Assembly: GCF_005048155.1 (NCBI RefSeq)
Contig: NZ_SUMB01000014.1
Location: 62,001 to 126,000, forward strand
Source of the DNA: Streptomyces piniterrae
GTDB taxonomy: Bacteria > Actinomycetota > Actinomycetes > Streptomycetales > Streptomycetaceae
Direction of reading: 5' to 3'
Length of the DNA stretch: 64,000 nucleotides
The translations under genes and the position numbers were made by a program. Positions 7,888-16,860 of this stretch are shown piece by piece. How positions within the stretch are numbered: the stretch's first letter is position 1; every line of letters begins with the position of its first letter. Below the pieces are notes generated by a model. That model did no database searches and was not told the DNA's origin. It saw only the letters and a list, made by a program, of their open reading frames with translations.

Positions 7888-8955
7888 TTGAAGCACCGAC
7901 GCATACCCAAGCGACGCGCTGTTCTGGCCGGCGCGGGAGCGCTGGCCCTCGCCGCCACCGCCACCGTCACCCTGGCCAACGCCAACGCGGCCCCCGCCCC
8001 CACCCCGCTCGCCAAGCTGTCCTCCGCCGCCGCGAGCACCCTGGCGTCCCAGCTCAAGACCGGCACGGCCGGCGCCTTCTATGACGCCAAGGCCAAGAAA
8101 CTCGTGGTCAACGTCGTGAACGAGGCCGCGGCCGAGACCGTCCGGGCGAAGGGAGCCGAGGCGCGACTCGTCAAGCACACGCTCGCCCAGCTCGACGCGG
8201 CCCGGCAGACGCTCAAGTCGAAGGCGACCATCCCCGGCACCTCCTGGGGCATGGACCCGACCAGCAACAAGGTCGTGGTCACCGCCGACCGTACGGTCAA
8301 GGGCGCCAAGCTGGACCGGCTCGCCGAGGTCACCAAGAGCCTCGGTGACCGGGTCGAACTCCGGCACAGCAAGGGGGAGTTCAAGCCCTTCATCGGCGGC
8401 GGCGACGCGATCTGGGGGAGCGGCGCCCGCTGCTCCCTCGGCTTCAACGTCGTCAAGGACGGCCAGCCGTACTTCCTGACGGCCGGGCACTGCGGCAACG
8501 CCGTACAGAGCTGGTCCGACCAGCAGGGCGGCTCGGAGATCGCGACCACCGAGGACTCGAAGTTCCCGGGTGACGACTACTCCATCGCCAAGTACACGGG
8601 GGACACCGCGCACCCGAGCGAGGTGGACCTCTACAACGGCAGCACCCAGAAGATCACCCAGGCCGCGGAGGCGACCGTCGGCGAGAAGGTGCAGCGCAGC
8701 GGCAGCACCACCCAGGTCCACGACGGCGAGGTCACCGGCCTCAACGAGACCGTCAACTACCAGGAGGGCTCGGTCGAGGGCCTGATCAAGACCACCGTCT
8801 GCGCCGAGCCCGGTGACAGCGGCGGTGCGCTCTTCGACGGCGAGTCCGCGCTGGGTCTCACCTCCGGCGGTAGCGGAGACTGCTCCGGCGGAGGTGAGAC
8901 CTTCTTCCAGCCGGTCCCGGAGGCCCTTGAGGCCTACGGCGCACAGATCGGCTGA
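7888..8955 (+). CDS. Streptogrisin-type S1 serine protease, pre-pro-enzyme
   Basis: 355 residues from a TTG start, chosen because GGGAGG lies seven bases upstream and the product then begins KHRRIPKRRAVLAGAGALAL, a classic export signal with possible Tat character. Residues about 35-165 are a long alpha-lytic propeptide (GTSWGMDPTSNKVVVTADRT). The mature domain starts near IGGGDAIWG. Triad motifs: TAGHC, GDDYSI, GDSGGA. It is about 53 residues longer in the pro region than the streptogrisin B-like protein at 5354, and its mature part is notably acidic. A shared terminator separates it from the convergent inhibitor gene. Which streptogrisin subtype it is cannot be settled by eye. Confidence 0.92.
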   Translation: MKHRRIPKRRAVLAGAGALALAATATVTLANANAAPAPTPLAKLSSAAASTLASQLKTGTAGAFYDAKAKKLVVNVVNEAAAETVRAKGAEARLVKHTLAQLDAARQTLKSKATIPGTSWGMDPTSNKVVVTADRTVKGAKLDRLAEVTKSLGDRVELRHSKGEFKPFIGGGDAIWGSGARCSLGFNVVKDGQPYFLTAGHCGNAVQSWSDQQGGSEIATTEDSKFPGDDYSIAKYTGDTAHPSEVDLYNGSTQKITQAAEATVGEKVQRSGSTTQVHDGEVTGLNETVNYQEGSVEGLIKTTVCAEPGDSGGALFDGESALGLTSGGSGDCSGGGETFFQPVPEALEAYGAQIG

Positions 8956-9013
8956 CCCGCACAGCGCGGTCGACCCGTGGAGCACGTGGCACGGTCGACC
9001 CGTGGAACGCGGT

Positions 9014-9075
9014 GAACGGTGCCGGCCCCTGGACGTATCGATGGGCGTATCGATGTCCGGGGGCCGGTGCCGTTC
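9014..9075. terminator. Bidirectional terminator between protease and inhibitor genes
   Basis: Arms 9014-9034 and 9055-9075 pair at 18 of 21 positions, with G-U possible at the rest, around a 20-base loop containing CGTATCGATG twice. It lies between converging genes. Just before it, CGGTCGACCCGTGGA occurs twice as a direct repeat. Confidence 0.7.
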
Positions 9076-9083
9076 CGGACCGG

Positions 9084-9524
9084 TCAGAATTCGAAGACCA
9101 GGCCCTTGCCGTCGTTCATCGCACAGGAGTTGGCGAACGTGTAGGTGTAGGAGACCCTGCGGCCCTCCCAGACACCGTCCGCGGTGACCACGATCGGGTT
9201 CCACTCCTTGGTACACACCCGGTTCGACACCACTCCGGTCACCTTGCCGAAGTCGCCGGAGGCCGCACGCAGTTGGGCGCAGGCGGCCCGCGGCGCCGGG
9301 TGGCTCCCGGTCGCGGTGGGCCGGCAGCTGAGGGTCGCCGCCCGCTCGATCGTGGAGGTCGCGCGGCTGTCGCCGTGGCCGACGGTCAGTACCAGCTCCG
9401 ACTGGGCGTAGAGGCCGCCGCTTCGCGAGGGCTGCGCCGGGGCGGCGGTGGCCTGTGCCGTGGTGGCCAGGGTGCCGAGAACCAGTGCCGCGCCGAGCGC
9501 GATCCCCCCGGTGATGTACCGCAT
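9084..9524 (-). CDS. SSI-family protease inhibitor with P1 lysine
   Basis: 146 residues. The signal peptide ends near residue 27 (ATA-AP). The mature part begins with the SSI hallmark GLYAQSELVLTVGHGDS and has four Cys (67, 82, 104, 134) for the two family disulphides. The reactive loop reads CTKEWNP, so P1 is Lys106 where classical SSI has Met. In this family P1 sets specificity, so trypsin-like proteases are the expected targets. SSI proteins are secreted dimers. AAAGGAG lies seven bases before the ATG. It converges with an S1 protease gene and may protect the cell from, or time, extracellular proteolysis. Confidence 0.93.
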   Translation of the reverse strand: MRYITGGIALGAALVLGTLATTAQATAAPAQPSRSGGLYAQSELVLTVGHGDSRATSTIERAATLSCRPTATGSHPAPRAACAQLRAASGDFGKVTGVVSNRVCTKEWNPIVVTADGVWEGRRVSYTYTFANSCAMNDGKGLVFEF

Positions 9525-9891
9525 TGACGAACTCCTTTGTTCGAAGGTTCAGATGCCGGACGGGAGTCTGGCCCAACCGAACTTCAAACGCATCCCATGC
9601 GATCACTTTGAGTCGATAGATGAAAGCTGTGGGTAATGGCGCGAACAATGCGGCGATTTTGTGGGGGTGTGGTGTGCCTGTCGTGTGCGGCCAGCGGGGA
9701 CAGGGCGCCTGCGGCCGCCCGGGAGGGGTGCCCGTCCGGTCCGGAGGGAATGAATCCGGCCGCCGACCGGTCGTTCGGGTGGGAGTCGATCTCCGGCGAT
9801 TGGCCGAAGAAAGGGCAGGACGACACCTCCGTATCGATTCACGGATGTTTCGGAACGAAGTCGGGGGTGTTGCGGGGTGCCCCGGCGCGCC
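9525..9891. other. Intergenic region upstream of inhibitor gene
   Basis: 367 bp between the inhibitor start and the stop of the minus-strand membrane protein. It must contain the inhibitor promoter. The part at 9580-9660 is AT-richer than its surroundings. Several short open frames exist on both strands, but none has a ribosome site or codon bias I trust. Confidence 0.5.
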
Positions 9892-10977
9892 TCAAGCCGG
9901 CAGCCGCTGTCCCTCCCCGCCCGCGCTCCCGTCCCGCTCCCTCTCCCCGCCCCGGTTGTTGATCTTGCGGAGCATCGCGAGGCCGACCGTGACCACGGCG
10001 CCGGCCGCCGCCCAGGCGGAGAGCACCAGGAGCGGACCGGTCACCGCGTTGCCGCGGAAGTACGCGACGGAGCGCGCCGTCCAGGTGCCCGCGCCCGTCG
10101 GCAGCGCGGGGCCGAGCGCCCGCCAGAACGGTGGCAGCAACGGATACGGGTAGGCGCCGCCCGCGCTCGGATTGCCCAGCACCACGATCACCAGGATCGC
10201 CAGGCCGATGCCGACGATGCCCAGCAGCCCCTGGAAGGCCAGGGTCATGGCGCCCACGGCGAAGACGACCAGGGCGCCCAGCCCCCACAGCCCGCAGAGG
10301 CTGCCGGGCAGCGCGCCCAGGACCGGGCCCACGACCACCGCGCCCGCCAGGCCCGCGAGGATCGCGTAGAGCGCGAGCGCCGACAGCCGGATGACCGCCC
10401 GCGCTCCGTTGGCGGGGCGTGCGCCGTGGCTGATCGCGAAGATCGCGGCGCACAGGTACCCGCCCACGCACCAGCCCACGACGAGGTAGAAGGACGACAG
10501 GCTGCGGCTGTCACCGCGGTCCGCCGGCGTCACATCCACCGTGCGTACGGTCCGCTTCCGGGCCTTCTCCGCGGCCGTGACGACCGCTTCGACCGCCTGT
10601 GACAGCGAGGCCCCGCCGCCGCTCGCGACGAGCAGCCGGTCGGTGCTGCCGCGCGGATCGACGATCAGCGCGCCGTCGACCGTCCGGTCGTCGATCTGTC
10701 GCCGCGCCTCGCGTTCGGACGGCGCCGCGCGCGGGTCCAGCGGCGAGCCGGGCAGCCGGTCCAGCTCCGTCACCAGCTGTCCGGCGGCCTGGGCCGGCGC
10801 CACCACGGCGAGGGGCACGTCGGTCGGCCTGGGGTGGTGGAAGGCGCCGGTGTACGACGTGATGAACGCGATCATCAGGCCCAGTACGCCGGTCACCAGC
10901 AGCGCGGCCCGGGGCGTCACCGCGCTCTTCACCTCCCCGAGGAAGGTGGTGCGGGTGCTGTCTTCCAGCGTGGGCAT
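9892..10977 (-). CDS. Polytopic membrane protein, ABC-2/YhgE-Pip-like
   Basis: 361 residues. One helix near residues 25-45 (ALLVTGVLGLMIAFITSYTG) is followed by a soluble extracytoplasmic domain of about 120 residues (VPLAVVAPAQAAGQLV, then TVDGALIVD), then about six helices from 165 to 335. This one-plus-many arrangement with a substrate-like soluble insertion is typical of ABC-2 permease or YhgE/Pip-type proteins (DUF3533-like). No ATPase gene is adjacent. The tail is charged and probably cytoplasmic. Role unknown. Confidence 0.8.
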   Translation of the reverse strand: MPTLEDSTRTTFLGEVKSAVTPRAALLVTGVLGLMIAFITSYTGAFHHPRPTDVPLAVVAPAQAAGQLVTELDRLPGSPLDPRAAPSEREARRQIDDRTVDGALIVDPRGSTDRLLVASGGGASLSQAVEAVVTAAEKARKRTVRTVDVTPADRGDSRSLSSFYLVVGWCVGGYLCAAIFAISHGARPANGARAVIRLSALALYAILAGLAGAVVVGPVLGALPGSLCGLWGLGALVVFAVGAMTLAFQGLLGIVGIGLAILVIVVLGNPSAGGAYPYPLLPPFWRALGPALPTGAGTWTARSVAYFRGNAVTGPLLVLSAWAAAGAVVTVGLAMLRKINNRGGERERDGSAGGEGQRLPA

Positions 10978-11148
10978 GCGCCGCTCCTCGCCACATTCGT
11001 GCCGGCTCGGCCAGGACCGTCCCTGGCTCCTGCCGGTGTCCCAAATCTTCCGGTCGGCGGCGGGATCGCGCAGATCGGGCGGGCTGATCGATGGACGCCG
11101 CGGCCTGATCGGTGGAGGCGGGCGACTGGCGTCGCGAGCTGCGCGCGT

Positions 11149-11164
11149 TCGTACGAATGTTCGA
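11149..11164 (+). promoter_or_regulatory. LexA SOS box upstream of dnaE2
   Basis: TCGTAC-GAAT-GTTCGA matches the actinobacterial SOS box TCGAAC-N4-GTTCGA at 11 of 12 defined positions and lies 73 bp before the dnaE2 start. DnaE2 genes are classical LexA targets. This predicts repression by LexA and induction after DNA damage. Confidence 0.85.
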
Positions 11165-11237
11165 TGGAGGGGTATGGTGGAGAGAGAAACGAGGGACTCA
11201 GGATCAGCTGGGGGCGGATGAGGTGCAGGAGGTGCGG

Positions 11238-14200
11238 ATGCCAGGGTTCACGCATCTGCACACCGCTTCGGGGTTCTCCCTGCGCTACGGCGCCTCCCAC
11301 CCGGAACGGCTCGCCGAGCGCGCCGCCGAACGGGGCATGGACGCCCTCGCGCTGACCGACCGGGACGGCCTCTCCGGCGCCGTCCGGTTCGCCAAGGCCG
11401 CCGCCGAGGCCGGTATCCGTCCGCTGTTCGGAGCCGAACTGGCCGTCGAGGGGCGCGAGTTGGGCCCCGTGGAAGGCGCCGCCACCGTGCGGCGGCGTAC
11501 CCCGGTGCGCGGCGGCGCCTTCCTCGACGAGTCCGCCGCCCGTGTCGTCTTCCTGGCCCGCGACGGAGCGGCCGGCTGGGCCGCCCTGTGCCGGCTGGTT
11601 TCGGCCGCCCACGCCGACCACTCCGGGTATGCCGCCCACGCCGACCGCCCCGGGCCTGCCGCCCGTGCCGACGGTTCCGGCCGGCCCGTCCTCCCATGGA
11701 CCGCTCTGGAGTCGGCCACGGACGGGCTGAACGTACTGCTCGGACCGGACTCCGAGGTCGGCCGGGCGCTGGCCGTCGGCCGACCGGACCGCGCCGCCCG
11801 GCTCCTCGTCCCCTGGCGCGAGCTGTACGGCGACGCGCTGCGCCTGGAGGTCGTCGACCACGGGCGGACCGGCAGCGGCCCCGGCTCCCAGCGGCTGGCC
11901 GCCCGCACCCTCGGCTTCGCCGTCGACCAGGGCGTCCGCGCCGTACTGACCAACGCGGTCCGCTACGCCGACCCCGGCCAGGGCCCGGTCGCCGACATCC
12001 TGGACTCCGCCCGCCGCCTGGTACCGGTGGACCGGCACCACCCCGAGACCTGGGACGGCGGCGAATGCTGGCTCAAGGACACCGCCGAGATGAGCCGCCT
12101 CGCCGGGCGGATCGCCGAGGCGGCCGGATTCCGGCGCGGCCTCGCCCACCGGCTGCTCGCCATGACCGAGGAGACCGCCGGCGGATGCCTGGTCGACCCG
12201 GAGGACGACATCGGACTCGGCCGCGTCCACTTCCCCGAACCCCGGCTGGTCGGCGCCGGGCACCGCACCGCCGCCCGCGTACTGCGCTCGCGCTGCGCCG
12301 CCGGGATGGTGCTGCGCGGCTACGACCGCGACCGCGAGCGCTGGGCACGGCTGCACGACGAGCTCCGTACGATCGAACGGCTCGGCTACCCCTCGTACTT
12401 CCTGACGGTGGCTCAAGTCGTGGACGACATCCGGGAGATGGGGATCCGTGTCGCGGCCCGCGGGTCCGGTGCCGGATCCCTGGTCAACCACCTCCTGGGC
12501 ATCGCCCACGCCGACCCCGTCGAACACGGGCTGCTGATGGAGCGCTTCCTGTCCGAGCGGCGGGCCGCGCTCCCGGACATCGACATCGACGTCGAGTCCG
12601 CCCGCCGGCTGGAGGTCTACCGGGCGATCTTCGACCGCTTCGGCGCGGAGCGGGTCGCGACCGTCTCGATGCCCGAGACCTACCGGGTGCGGCACGCCGT
12701 ACGGGACGTCGGCGCCGCCCTCGGCATGGACCCGGCGCAGGTGGACCGCCTCGCCAAGTCCTTCCCGCATATCCGGGCCCGCGACGCGCGCGCCGCGCTC
12801 GCCGAACTCCCGGAACTGCGCGGCGTCCGCGAAGCCGGCGGCGAGCGGCTGTGGCAGCTGGTCGAGGCGCTGGACGCGCTGCCCCGAGGTATCGCCATGC
12901 ACCCGTGCGGGGTGCTGCTCTCGGACGCCACGCTGCTGGACCGTACGCCCGTCGTGCCGACCAGCGGCGAGGGCTTCCCGATGTCCCAGTTCGACAAGGA
13001 CGACGTGGAGGACCTGGGGCTGCTCAAGCTCGATGTGCTGGGCGTACGGATGCAGTCCGCGATGGCGCACGCGGTCGCCGAGATCGGCCGGGCCACCGGG
13101 CGGCGCCTCGACCTGGACGACCCGGAGCAGGTGCCGCCCGGCGACCGGGCCACCTATGACCTGATCCGCTCCACCGAGACGCTCGGCTGCTTCCAGATCG
13201 AGTCGCCGGGCCAGCGCGACCTGGTCGGACGGCTCCAGCCCGCCACCTTCCACGATCTGGTCGTCGACATCTCCCTCTTCCGGCCGGGCCCGGTCGCCGC
13301 CGACATGGTGCGGCCCTTCATCGAGGCCAGACACGGCCGGAAGGCCGTCCGCTATCCGCACCCCGACCTGGCGGAACCGCTGCGCGAGACGTACGGGGTC
13401 GTGGTGTTCCACGAGCAGATCATCGAGACGCTGCGGATCATGACGGGCTGCCGGCGGGACGAGGCGGACGAGAAGCGGCGCGCGCTGTCGGACCCGGAGC
13501 TCCAGGGACGGGTGCGCGCCTGGTTCGCCGAGAGCGCCGAGCGCCGCGGATACTCGCCCGAAGTGATCGCGCACACCTGGGAGATCGTCGAGGCATTCGG
13601 CGCATACGGCTTCTGCAAGGCGCACGCGGTGGCCTTCGCGGTGCCCACCTACCAGTCCGCCTGGCTCAAGGCGCACTACCCGGCGGCCTTCTACGCCGGG
13701 CTGCTCACCCATGACCCCGGCATGTATCCGAAGCGGCTGCTGCTCGCGGATGCGCGACGGCGCGGGGTGCCGGTGCTGCCGTTGGATGTGAACCGGTCGG
13801 CGGTGGCACATCGAATCGAACTGGTGTCCGGTGGTGTGGCTGGTCGGGATGGTGCGGCTGGTCCGGGCGCCGGCCCCTCCGGTGACGGGGCGTCCGGTGG
13901 CGGGGCGTCCGGTGGCGGGGCGTCCGGTGGCGGGGCGTCCGGTGTCTGGGGGCTGCGGCTCGCGTTCTCCGACGTGCACGGGATGAGCGAGGCCGAGGCC
14001 CGGCGGATCGAGGCCGGGCAGCCCTACCGCTCCCTCCAGGACCTGTGGCAGCGGGCCCACCCGAGCCGCCCGGTCGCCGAACGCCTCGCCAGGGTGGGCG
14101 CGTTGGACGCCTTCGGCGCGAACCGCCGGGACCTGCTGCTGCACATCGCCGAGCTGCACCACCACCGACGGCACGCGCCCGGCGGCCAGCTGACGCTCCA

Positions 14201-15026
14201 ACAGGATGCGGTGACCGTGGCCGATGTGGTCGAGCCGGTGGGCCTGCCCGACCTCAGCGACGTCGAACGGCTCAGCGCCGAGCTGGGTGTTCTCGGTATG
14301 GACGCCTCCCGCCATCTGATGGCCGACCACCAGGAGTTCCTCGCGGAGCTGGGCGCGCTGCCGGCCCGGCGGCTGCGGGACGTCGGGAACGGTGAGACGG
14401 TGCTGGTCGCCGGGGCCAAGGCGGCCACCCAGACACCGCCGGTCCGCTCCGGCCGCCGCGTCATCTTCACCACCCTCGACGACAGTACGGGGCTGGTCGA
14501 CTGCGCCTTCTTCGACGACAGTCACGAGGACTGCGCGCACACCGTCTTCCACTCCTGGCTGCTGCTGGTGCGCGGCACGGTCCAGCGGCGCGGGCCGCGC
14601 AGTCTCAGCGTGGTCGGCGCGGCCGCCTGGAACCTCGCCGAGCTGGCCGAACTGCGCCGCGAGGGCGGCCTGGAAGCGGTCACCGCACGCCTCGCGGCAG
14701 GACCGGACCGGACGTCCGGCCGGCCGGACGGGGAGACCGGGGCACCGGACGGATCCGGTCACGGCCCGGCCGACCGCGCCGGTGGGGCGGACGGTTCCGA
14801 CGAGGGCTCCGGCGGCCGCTCGGATGACCACTCCGACGACGGCTCCGACGACCGCTCCGGCGACGGCTCCGGCGAGGCGGAGAAGGTGGGTGCCGCCGCT
14901 CCGGGGCGCACCATCCACCTGGAGACCGGCTACGAGCTGCACCCGTGGGCCGACCTCCAGCCTCCGGGCGAACGCGCCGCCACCGGCCGCAAGTTGTGGC
15001 ACTCCAGCCCCGGGAGCGCGGGATGA
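11238..15026 (+). CDS. dnaE2: Error-prone DNA polymerase III alpha subunit DnaE2
   Basis: 1262 residues from the ATG behind AGGAGGTG; the open frame upstream contains the LexA box and is not used. The PHP domain opens with FTHLHTASGFSLRYG. The palm carries PDIDIDVE near residue 446 (catalytic Asp). PYP and FQIESPGQRDLV blocks of PolC/DnaE follow, and a C-terminal OB-like region (FTTLDDSTGLVDCAFFD) ends the core. DnaE2 performs translesion synthesis with ImuB. Two low-complexity inserts stand out: a Gly/Ala/Ser repeat near residues 882-903 and an Asp/Ser/Gly-rich tail at about 1155-1218. The stop overlaps the next start (ATGA), so both genes form one operon. Confidence 0.96.
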   Translation: MPGFTHLHTASGFSLRYGASHPERLAERAAERGMDALALTDRDGLSGAVRFAKAAAEAGIRPLFGAELAVEGRELGPVEGAATVRRRTPVRGGAFLDESAARVVFLARDGAAGWAALCRLVSAAHADHSGYAAHADRPGPAARADGSGRPVLPWTALESATDGLNVLLGPDSEVGRALAVGRPDRAARLLVPWRELYGDALRLEVVDHGRTGSGPGSQRLAARTLGFAVDQGVRAVLTNAVRYADPGQGPVADILDSARRLVPVDRHHPETWDGGECWLKDTAEMSRLAGRIAEAAGFRRGLAHRLLAMTEETAGGCLVDPEDDIGLGRVHFPEPRLVGAGHRTAARVLRSRCAAGMVLRGYDRDRERWARLHDELRTIERLGYPSYFLTVAQVVDDIREMGIRVAARGSGAGSLVNHLLGIAHADPVEHGLLMERFLSERRAALPDIDIDVESARRLEVYRAIFDRFGAERVATVSMPETYRVRHAVRDVGAALGMDPAQVDRLAKSFPHIRARDARAALAELPELRGVREAGGERLWQLVEALDALPRGIAMHPCGVLLSDATLLDRTPVVPTSGEGFPMSQFDKDDVEDLGLLKLDVLGVRMQSAMAHAVAEIGRATGRRLDLDDPEQVPPGDRATYDLIRSTETLGCFQIESPGQRDLVGRLQPATFHDLVVDISLFRPGPVAADMVRPFIEARHGRKAVRYPHPDLAEPLRETYGVVVFHEQIIETLRIMTGCRRDEADEKRRALSDPELQGRVRAWFAESAERRGYSPEVIAHTWEIVEAFGAYGFCKAHAVAFAVPTYQSAWLKAHYPAAFYAGLLTHDPGMYPKRLLLADARRRGVPVLPLDVNRSAVAHRIELVSGGVAGRDGAAGPGAGPSGDGASGGGASGGGASGGGASGVWGLRLAFSDVHGMSEAEARRIEAGQPYRSLQDLWQRAHPSRPVAERLARVGALDAFGANRRDLLLHIAELHHHRRHAPGGQLTLQQDAVTVADVVEPVGLPDLSDVERLSAELGVLGMDASRHLMADHQEFLAELGALPARRLRDVGNGETVLVAGAKAATQTPPVRSGRRVIFTTLDDSTGLVDCAFFDDSHEDCAHTVFHSWLLLVRGTVQRRGPRSLSVVGAAAWNLAELAELRREGGLEAVTARLAAGPDRTSGRPDGETGAPDGSGHGPADRAGGADGSDEGSGGRSDDHSDDGSDDRSGDGSGEAEKVGAAAPGRTIHLETGYELHPWADLQPPGERAATGRKLWHSSPGSAG
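13881..13944. repeat. 15-bp tandem repeat inside dnaE2
   Basis: About four copies of a GGGGCGTCCGGTGGC-type 15-mer encode repeated SGGGA. It lies between catalytic and C-terminal parts of DnaE2 and looks like a slipped linker. Unit length is a multiple of three, so copy-number changes would keep the frame. Confidence 0.9.
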
Positions 15027-16138
15027 GCCCCGCGCCGAAGCCGCCCGCCACGCCACCGGAACCTTCCGGCACGCGGCCCCCCGGCATGCTCTACGTACGG
15101 TTCCAGACCGCCGACGACACCCCCCTGAGCGCCGAGGGGTACGAGCAACTCCTGCGGCTGCTGGCGCAGTTCACGCCGATGGTCGAGGCGCTGCCGCCCG
15201 ACGCCGCGCTGGCCGATGTCCGCGGGGCGCTGCGCTACTTCGACCGGGACGCGACGGGCATCGCCGAGCTCGTACGGCTGCGCGCGCTGGCCTGGCACGG
15301 CGTACGCTGCACGATCGGGATCGGCACCAACCCGCTGCTCGCACGGATGGCCGCCCAGGAGATCCCGTCCGGGGAGATACGGGCCGTCCCCGGGGACACC
15401 GGATCCGTCGCCGCGTTCCTCGCCCGCCGGCCGGCCTCGGCGCTGTACGGCGTCGGGCCCGCGACCGCGCGCACCCTGTGCTCGTACGGGCTCGACAGCA
15501 TCGACCGGATCGCCGCCGCCCCGCCCGCGACCCTGCAACGGATCCTCGGCGCGAAGACGGGCCGCGCGGTCTACGAGCGTGCGCACGGCATCGACCCCAC
15601 GCCGGTCTCGCCGAATGCGTCCGCCCGCTCGATGGGCGCCGAACACCGCTTCGCCCACGACGAACTGGATCCGGCCAGGCGCCGCCGGGCGCTGCTCTCG
15701 CTCGCCGACGACCTGGGGGCCCGGATGCGCGCGAGCGGCCAGGTGGCCCGCGCGCTCACCCTCACCGTCCGCTACGCCGACCGCTCCACGACGACCCGCA
15801 CCCGGCGGCTGGCCGAACCGACCGCGCACGGTCCCGCACTGACCGAAACGGCCTACGCGCTGCACGCCGCGCTCGGGCTGCAACGGGCACGTGTACGGTC
15901 CGTCGCACTGCGCGCCGAGGACCTCGGCCGCGCCGAACTCGCCTCCCGCCAGCTGACCTTCGACCCGGTCGACGACAAGGCACTGCGCATCGAGGCCGCC
16001 GTCGACCGCGCCAGGGCGCGCTTCGGGACCACAGCCGCACAGCCGGCGTCGAAACTCGAAGCGGCCGGCCGCCGGCCCCCATGGCCGACCCCGAAGCCCG
16101 GCCCCAAGACGGTCCCGGGGCTCAGGCGCAGAGGGTAG
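15023..16138 (+). CDS. ImuB-like degenerate Y-family polymerase subunit
   Basis: 371 residues starting at an ATG that overlaps the dnaE2 stop by four bases. The fold is Y-family: GVRCTIGIGTNPLLARMAAQ (DinB-like), an HhH region (ASALYGVGPATARTLCSYGL) and a little-finger domain to about 330. However, the DMDAFFA catalytic motif at the N-terminus reads LYVRFQTADD, and the SxDE motif reads ALADVRGALRYF, so the metal-binding carboxylates appear lost. QLTF at 310-313 could bind the beta clamp. This matches mycobacterial ImuB, a catalytically inactive adaptor for DnaE2. ImuA' is absent next door. Some annotators would call it DNA polymerase IV. Confidence 0.85.
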   Translation: MSPAPKPPATPPEPSGTRPPGMLYVRFQTADDTPLSAEGYEQLLRLLAQFTPMVEALPPDAALADVRGALRYFDRDATGIAELVRLRALAWHGVRCTIGIGTNPLLARMAAQEIPSGEIRAVPGDTGSVAAFLARRPASALYGVGPATARTLCSYGLDSIDRIAAAPPATLQRILGAKTGRAVYERAHGIDPTPVSPNASARSMGAEHRFAHDELDPARRRRALLSLADDLGARMRASGQVARALTLTVRYADRSTTTRTRRLAEPTAHGPALTETAYALHAALGLQRARVRSVALRAEDLGRAELASRQLTFDPVDDKALRIEAAVDRARARFGTTAAQPASKLEAAGRRPPWPTPKPGPKTVPGLRRRG

Positions 16139-16162
16139 AGCGCGGCCGCTGCCTATGGCCGG

Positions 16163-16210
16163 GACCCTTCACCCCTCCATGACCCTTCACCCCTCCATGA
16201 CCCTTCACCC
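16163..16210. repeat. 18-bp tandem repeat between convergent genes
   Basis: GACCCTTCACCCCTCCAT occurs twice in full and once as a 12-bp partial copy, and a further CCTTCACCCG follows nearby, between the imuB-like and PPOX genes. It forms no hairpin. It looks like a slippage array in a transcription-end spacer. Confidence 0.9.
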
Positions 16211-16221
16211 AGCGCGGACCT

Positions 16222-16860
16222 TCACCCGTAGAGCCGCTCCGCATACCGCGGGCCGTAGTGCTCCTCCAGCGCTTCCAGCGGTATGTCCTTGGCTTCGAGA
16301 CCCTTGACGATCCGGGCGCGTGAGGGCAGCGCCTCCGGCTCCCAGGTCTCCGGCTTCCACAGATCCGAGCGCAGGAACGCCTTGGAGCAGTGGTAGAAGA
16401 CCTCTTCGACCTCGACCAGCAGCGCGAGCCGCGGGCGGTTGCCCTTGACCGTCAGGTCGTCGAAGAACGGCGCGTCGCGCAGCAGCCGGGCGCGGCCGTT
16501 GATGCGCAGGGTGTCGCCGCGCCCCGGCAGGACGTAGTTCAGGCCGACATGCGGATTGCTGAGGACGTTCAGAAAACCGTCCATGCGCTTGTTGCCGGGG
16601 CGGTCCGGGATCACGAGGGTGGTCTCGTCCAGGACGTGGGTGAAGCCCGCGGGGTCGCCCTTGGGCGAGACGTCGCAGCGGCCGTCCGCGTCCGACGTGG
16701 CTATCAGACAGAACGGCGACCGCGCCAGCCACTGGCGGTCGAGATCGTGCAATCGGTCGCGCGTCTTGTGCGCCGCATGCGCATTGGGCTCGCCGATCAG
16801 CTCACGCAGCTCCGCCTCGGAGGAAATCTCCGCGATCCCCGCCAGGTCCGTCGTCTCCAC
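16222..16860 (-). CDS. PPOX-class pyridoxamine 5'-phosphate oxidase-like flavoprotein
   Basis: 212 residues with a split-barrel flavin fold: SPFCLIATSDADGRCDVSPKG, VIPDRPGNKRMDGFLNVLSN, VGLNYVLPGRGDTLRINGRARL and a C-terminal WKPETWEPEALPSRARI stretch. It resembles the MSMEG_1061-type FMN-dependent PPOX group, cytosolic dimers that bind FMN or F420 and reduce varied substrates. The substrate is unknown. It is monocistronic and converges on the dnaE2 operon. Confidence 0.85.
   Translation of the reverse strand: METTDLAGIAEISSEAELRELIGEPNAHAAHKTRDRLHDLDRQWLARSPFCLIATSDADGRCDVSPKGDPAGFTHVLDETTLVIPDRPGNKRMDGFLNVLSNPHVGLNYVLPGRGDTLRINGRARLLRDAPFFDDLTVKGNRPRLALLVEVEEVFYHCSKAFLRSDLWKPETWEPEALPSRARIVKGLEAKDIPLEALEEHYGPRYAERLYG

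Noticed and set aside
6814..9648. A 944-residue minus-strand frame across the protease and inhibitor genes
   Set aside because: It is low-complexity and antisense to the S1 protease and overlaps the SSI gene in another frame.
10929..15056. A long minus-strand open frame opposite dnaE2
   Set aside because: Gly/Ala/Arg-rich with no domain, and fully antisense to a clearly conserved polymerase; an effect of high GC third positions.
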